Both the position numbers and the translations under genes were made by a program. Of a stretch of 64,000 nucleotides of DNA, positions 62,116 through 64,000 are shown one piece after another. Within the stretch, counting starts at the first letter, position 1; every line of letters begins with the position of its first letter. The DNA lies in assembly GCA_019264575.1 (NCBI GenBank), contig JAHUZV010000027.1, positions 100,807 to 164,806 of the forward strand, read 5' to 3'. This DNA is from Vulcanococcus sp. (lineage in GTDB: Bacteria > Cyanobacteriota > Cyanobacteriia > PCC-6307 > Cyanobiaceae). The notes beneath the pieces are model-generated. The model did no database searches, had not been told where the DNA came from, and saw only the letters and a list, made by a program, of their open reading frames with translations.

Positions 62116-63660
62116 ATGGGTTCGCAGCGCGACCTACGCGGGTTCCTCAAACTGCTGGAGGAGCGAGGCCAGCTGCGCCGCATCACCGCGCCGGTGGATC
62201 CCGATCTGGAATTGGCGGCGATCGCGGATCGGGTCCTGAGCTGCGGCGGCCCGGCCCTGCTGTTCGAAAACGTGATTGGCTCCTCGATGCCGGTGGCGAT
62301 CAATTTGATGGGCACCCAGGAGCGGGTGCTCTGGAGCATGGGCATGGAGCGGCCCGAGGAGCTCGAAGCCCTCGGTGAGCGGCTCGCTCTCCTGCAGCAG
62401 CCCCGTCCCCCCAAGGGGGCACGTGAGGCAGTGCGCTTCGGCTCGGTGCTGCTGGATGTGCTCAAGGCCCGGCCCGATCTCGATCTCACCCCGCCCTGCC
62501 GGCAGGAGGTGTTCAAGGGCGAGGCGGTGAACCTCGATGCCCTGCCGCTGCTGCGCCCCTGGCCCGGCGATGGCGGCCGCATCCTCACCCTGGGCCTGGT
62601 GATCACCAAGGATCCGGAAACCGGCACCCCCAACGTGGGGGTCTACCGGCTGCAGCAGCAGTCGATCAACACGATGACCGTGCACTGGCTGAGCGTGCGC
62701 GGCGGCGCACGGCACCTGCGCAAGGCAGCAGCCATGGGCAAGAAGCTGGAGATCGCCATCGCCATCGGTGTGCATCCGTTGCTGGTGATGGCGGCGGCCA
62801 CACCGATCCCCGTGCAACTGAGCGAATGGCTGTTCGCCGGTCTCTATGCCGGAGAAGGCGTGCGGCTGGCCAAGTGCAAAACCGTGAATCTGGAGGTGCC
62901 CAGCCACAGCGAGGTGGTGCTCGAGGGAACGATCACCCCGGGCGAAGAGCTGGCCGATGGCCCCTTCGGCGACCACATGGGCTTCTACGGCGGTGTGGAG
63001 GATTCACCGCTGGTGCGGATCCAGTGCGTCACCCAGCGCCGCAACCCGATTTACTTCACTACTTTCAGCGGCCGCCCACCCAAGGAAGACGCGATGCTCG
63101 CCATCGCCCTCAACCGGATCTACACGCCGATCCTGCGCCAGCAGATCCCGGAGATCGTGGATTTCTTCTTGCCGATGGAGGGCCTCAGTTACAAGCTGGC
63201 CGTGATCGCCATCGAAAAGGCCTACCCCGGCCAGGCCAAGCGCGCCGCGATGGCCTTCTGGACCGCCCTACCTCAGTTCACCTACACCAAATTTGTGGTG
63301 GTGGTGGATAAAGCGATCAACATCCGCGACCCGCGCCAGGTGATCTGGGCGATCAGCGCCCTGGTGGATCCCCAGCGCGATTTGATCGTGGTGGAAAACA
63401 CTCCCTTCGACACGCTCGATTTCGCCAGCGAACAGCTGGGGCTCGGCGGCCGCCTAGCGATCGATGCCACCACCAAGCTGGGCCCCGAGCGCAATCACCC
63501 CTGGGGAGAGCCGCTCAGCCGGCCGGCTGAGCTGGAGGCGCGCCTGGATGAGCGCTGGGCTGAGCTGGGCCTAGCGGATGTGGGCCAAAGCGATCCCGAT
63601 CCGGCGCTGTTCGGCTACGCGCTCGAGCAAGTGCTGGAGCGGCTCGCCCAGCGGGGATGA
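62116..63660 (+). CDS. ubiD: UbiD family decarboxylase (4-hydroxybenzoate type)
   Basis: A 514-residue prenylated-FMN-dependent decarboxylase. Blocks: DLRGFLKLLEERGQLRRIT, PNVGVYRLQQQSINTMTVHW, GVHPLLVMAAATPIP, LADGPFGDHMGFYGGVEDSP and a C-terminal FVVVVDKAINIRDPRQVIWA. In cyanobacteria it is thought to decarboxylate the prenylated 4-hydroxybenzoate ring in plastoquinone synthesis. ATG 62116 is preferred to TTG 62107. UbiX is not in the window. The stop overlaps the Rrf2 start (ATGA). Confidence 0.9.
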   Translation: MGSQRDLRGFLKLLEERGQLRRITAPVDPDLELAAIADRVLSCGGPALLFENVIGSSMPVAINLMGTQERVLWSMGMERPEELEALGERLALLQQPRPPKGAREAVRFGSVLLDVLKARPDLDLTPPCRQEVFKGEAVNLDALPLLRPWPGDGGRILTLGLVITKDPETGTPNVGVYRLQQQSINTMTVHWLSVRGGARHLRKAAAMGKKLEIAIAIGVHPLLVMAAATPIPVQLSEWLFAGLYAGEGVRLAKCKTVNLEVPSHSEVVLEGTITPGEELADGPFGDHMGFYGGVEDSPLVRIQCVTQRRNPIYFTTFSGRPPKEDAMLAIALNRIYTPILRQQIPEIVDFFLPMEGLSYKLAVIAIEKAYPGQAKRAAMAFWTALPQFTYTKFVVVVDKAINIRDPRQVIWAISALVDPQRDLIVVENTPFDTLDFASEQLGLGGRLAIDATTKLGPERNHPWGEPLSRPAELEARLDERWAELGLADVGQSDPDPALFGYALEQVLERLAQRG

Positions 63661-64000
63661 GCCTGCTGCGCCGCAGCGGAGAGCAGGCGCTTCAAGCCCT
63701 GCTGGAGCTGGCCGAGGCTCCGCAGCAATGGCGATCGGTGAACGAGATCGCGGCAGCCCAGGATCTGCCGGCCCCGATGCTCGAGCAGCTGTTGCTGCAG
63801 CTGCGCCGGGCTGGCTTGGTGGAAGCGCGGCGCGGCCGGCTCGGGGGCTACCGGCTGCAACGGGAGCCCGCCAGGATTGCCGTTTCTGAGGTGCTCGAAG
63901 CGGTGGGCGCCGAGATCAGGCTGATCGACGGCGATGCCGAGGAGCCGAACCTGGCCGAGCAGCAGGTGTTGCGGTCCATGGCCCGCCGGCTGCAGCGGGC
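63657..64000 (+). CDS. Rrf2 family transcriptional regulator (3' partial)
   Basis: The first 114 residues of a winged-helix Rrf2 protein cut by the window end: SLLRRSGEQALQALLELA, the helix-turn-helix SVNEIAAAQDLPAPMLEQLLLQLRRAGLVEARRGRLGGYRL (by ends) and ISVSEV-like IAVSEVLEAV. No Cys is seen in the stretch after EPNLAEQ where IscR-type members carry their iron-sulfur ligands, so it may not be a cluster sensor. The ATG overlaps the ubiD stop. Confidence 0.85.
   Translation, partial: MSLLRRSGEQALQALLELAEAPQQWRSVNEIAAAQDLPAPMLEQLLLQLRRAGLVEARRGRLGGYRLQREPARIAVSEVLEAVGAEIRLIDGDAEEPNLAEQQVLRSMARRLQR

Noticed and set aside
1-64000. HIP1 (GCGATCGC) octamers
   Set aside because: Several copies were seen (for example near 4101, 18546, 49113 and 59355), but I could not compute enrichment, and the count looks modest for a high-GC genome.

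Overview
This 64 kb window looks like a chromosome segment from a high-GC picocyanobacterium of the Synechococcus/Cyanobium/Vulcanococcus type. The evidence is phycobilisome and photosystem genes (apcF, psb28, a PAM68 homologue, gun4), plastoquinone-related enzymes (solanesyl diphosphate synthase, UbiD), many small proteins I associate with picocyanobacteria (SipA, DUF1816, DUF3288, DUF3082), dense GC-rich coding, and frequent GTG or TTG starts. The apcF gene argues against Prochlorococcus. The species assignment is inference. || Layout: 1-7.7 kb holds a catalytic/inactive M16 peptidase pair, sipA, bioY, lspA, an FHA-fused class A penicillin-binding protein and a membrane GTPase. 7.7-13.1 kb holds a PLP decarboxylase, tadA, an alanine-glyoxylate type aminotransferase, apcF and glnA; glnA has a well-formed NtcA-type promoter. 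13.1-15.5 kb is the one clearly foreign-looking patch: AT-richer DNA with one large DUF4331-like/DUF5648-like gene, a small orphan gene and two strong palindromes flanking that small gene. 15.5-22.6 kb returns to core genes: a methyltransferase, a RsbW-like kinase, gun4, mnmH, psb28 and two tandem AI-2E-type exporters. 22.4-28.3 kb is a minus-strand run of secF, secD, pdhB, a DUF3082 gene, ispE and rsmA. 28.4-36.1 kb has small exported or unknown proteins, YraN, a pentapeptide-repeat protein, umuD-umuC, dnaG, a DMT transporter and a lipoprotein. || 36-48 kb is a compact cluster: ruvA, rpsO and PAM68 on plus, then a long minus-strand series reading DUF3288, trpD, carA, STAS, mrnC, rlmB-like, DUF1816, gatA, dnaE. 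48-54.7 kb carries an ABC exporter, msrA, a MliC-like protein, small membrane proteins, tRNA-Pro(GGG) with a clear terminator, a DEDDh exonuclease, a Bcp/PrxQ peroxiredoxin and a DUF1350 hydrolase. 54.7-64 kb carries acs, a HAD phosphatase, a minus-strand series (comB, nitrilase, AmiC-type amidase, murI, sds), then ubiD and a truncated Rrf2 regulator. || Functionally the window mixes information processing (dnaE, dnaG, ruvA, umuDC, rpsO, tadA, mnmH, rlmB, rsmA, mrnC, gatA), envelope building (PBP, lspA, murI, amidase), nitrogen assimilation (glnA/NtcA), and photosynthesis assembly. I see no CRISPR array, integrase, transposase or prophage. The best candidates for something undescribed are the 13.1-15.5 kb patch with its palindromes, the FHA-PBP fusion, the Arg-rich tail of the RlmB-like methyltransferase, and a 31-codon membrane microprotein.
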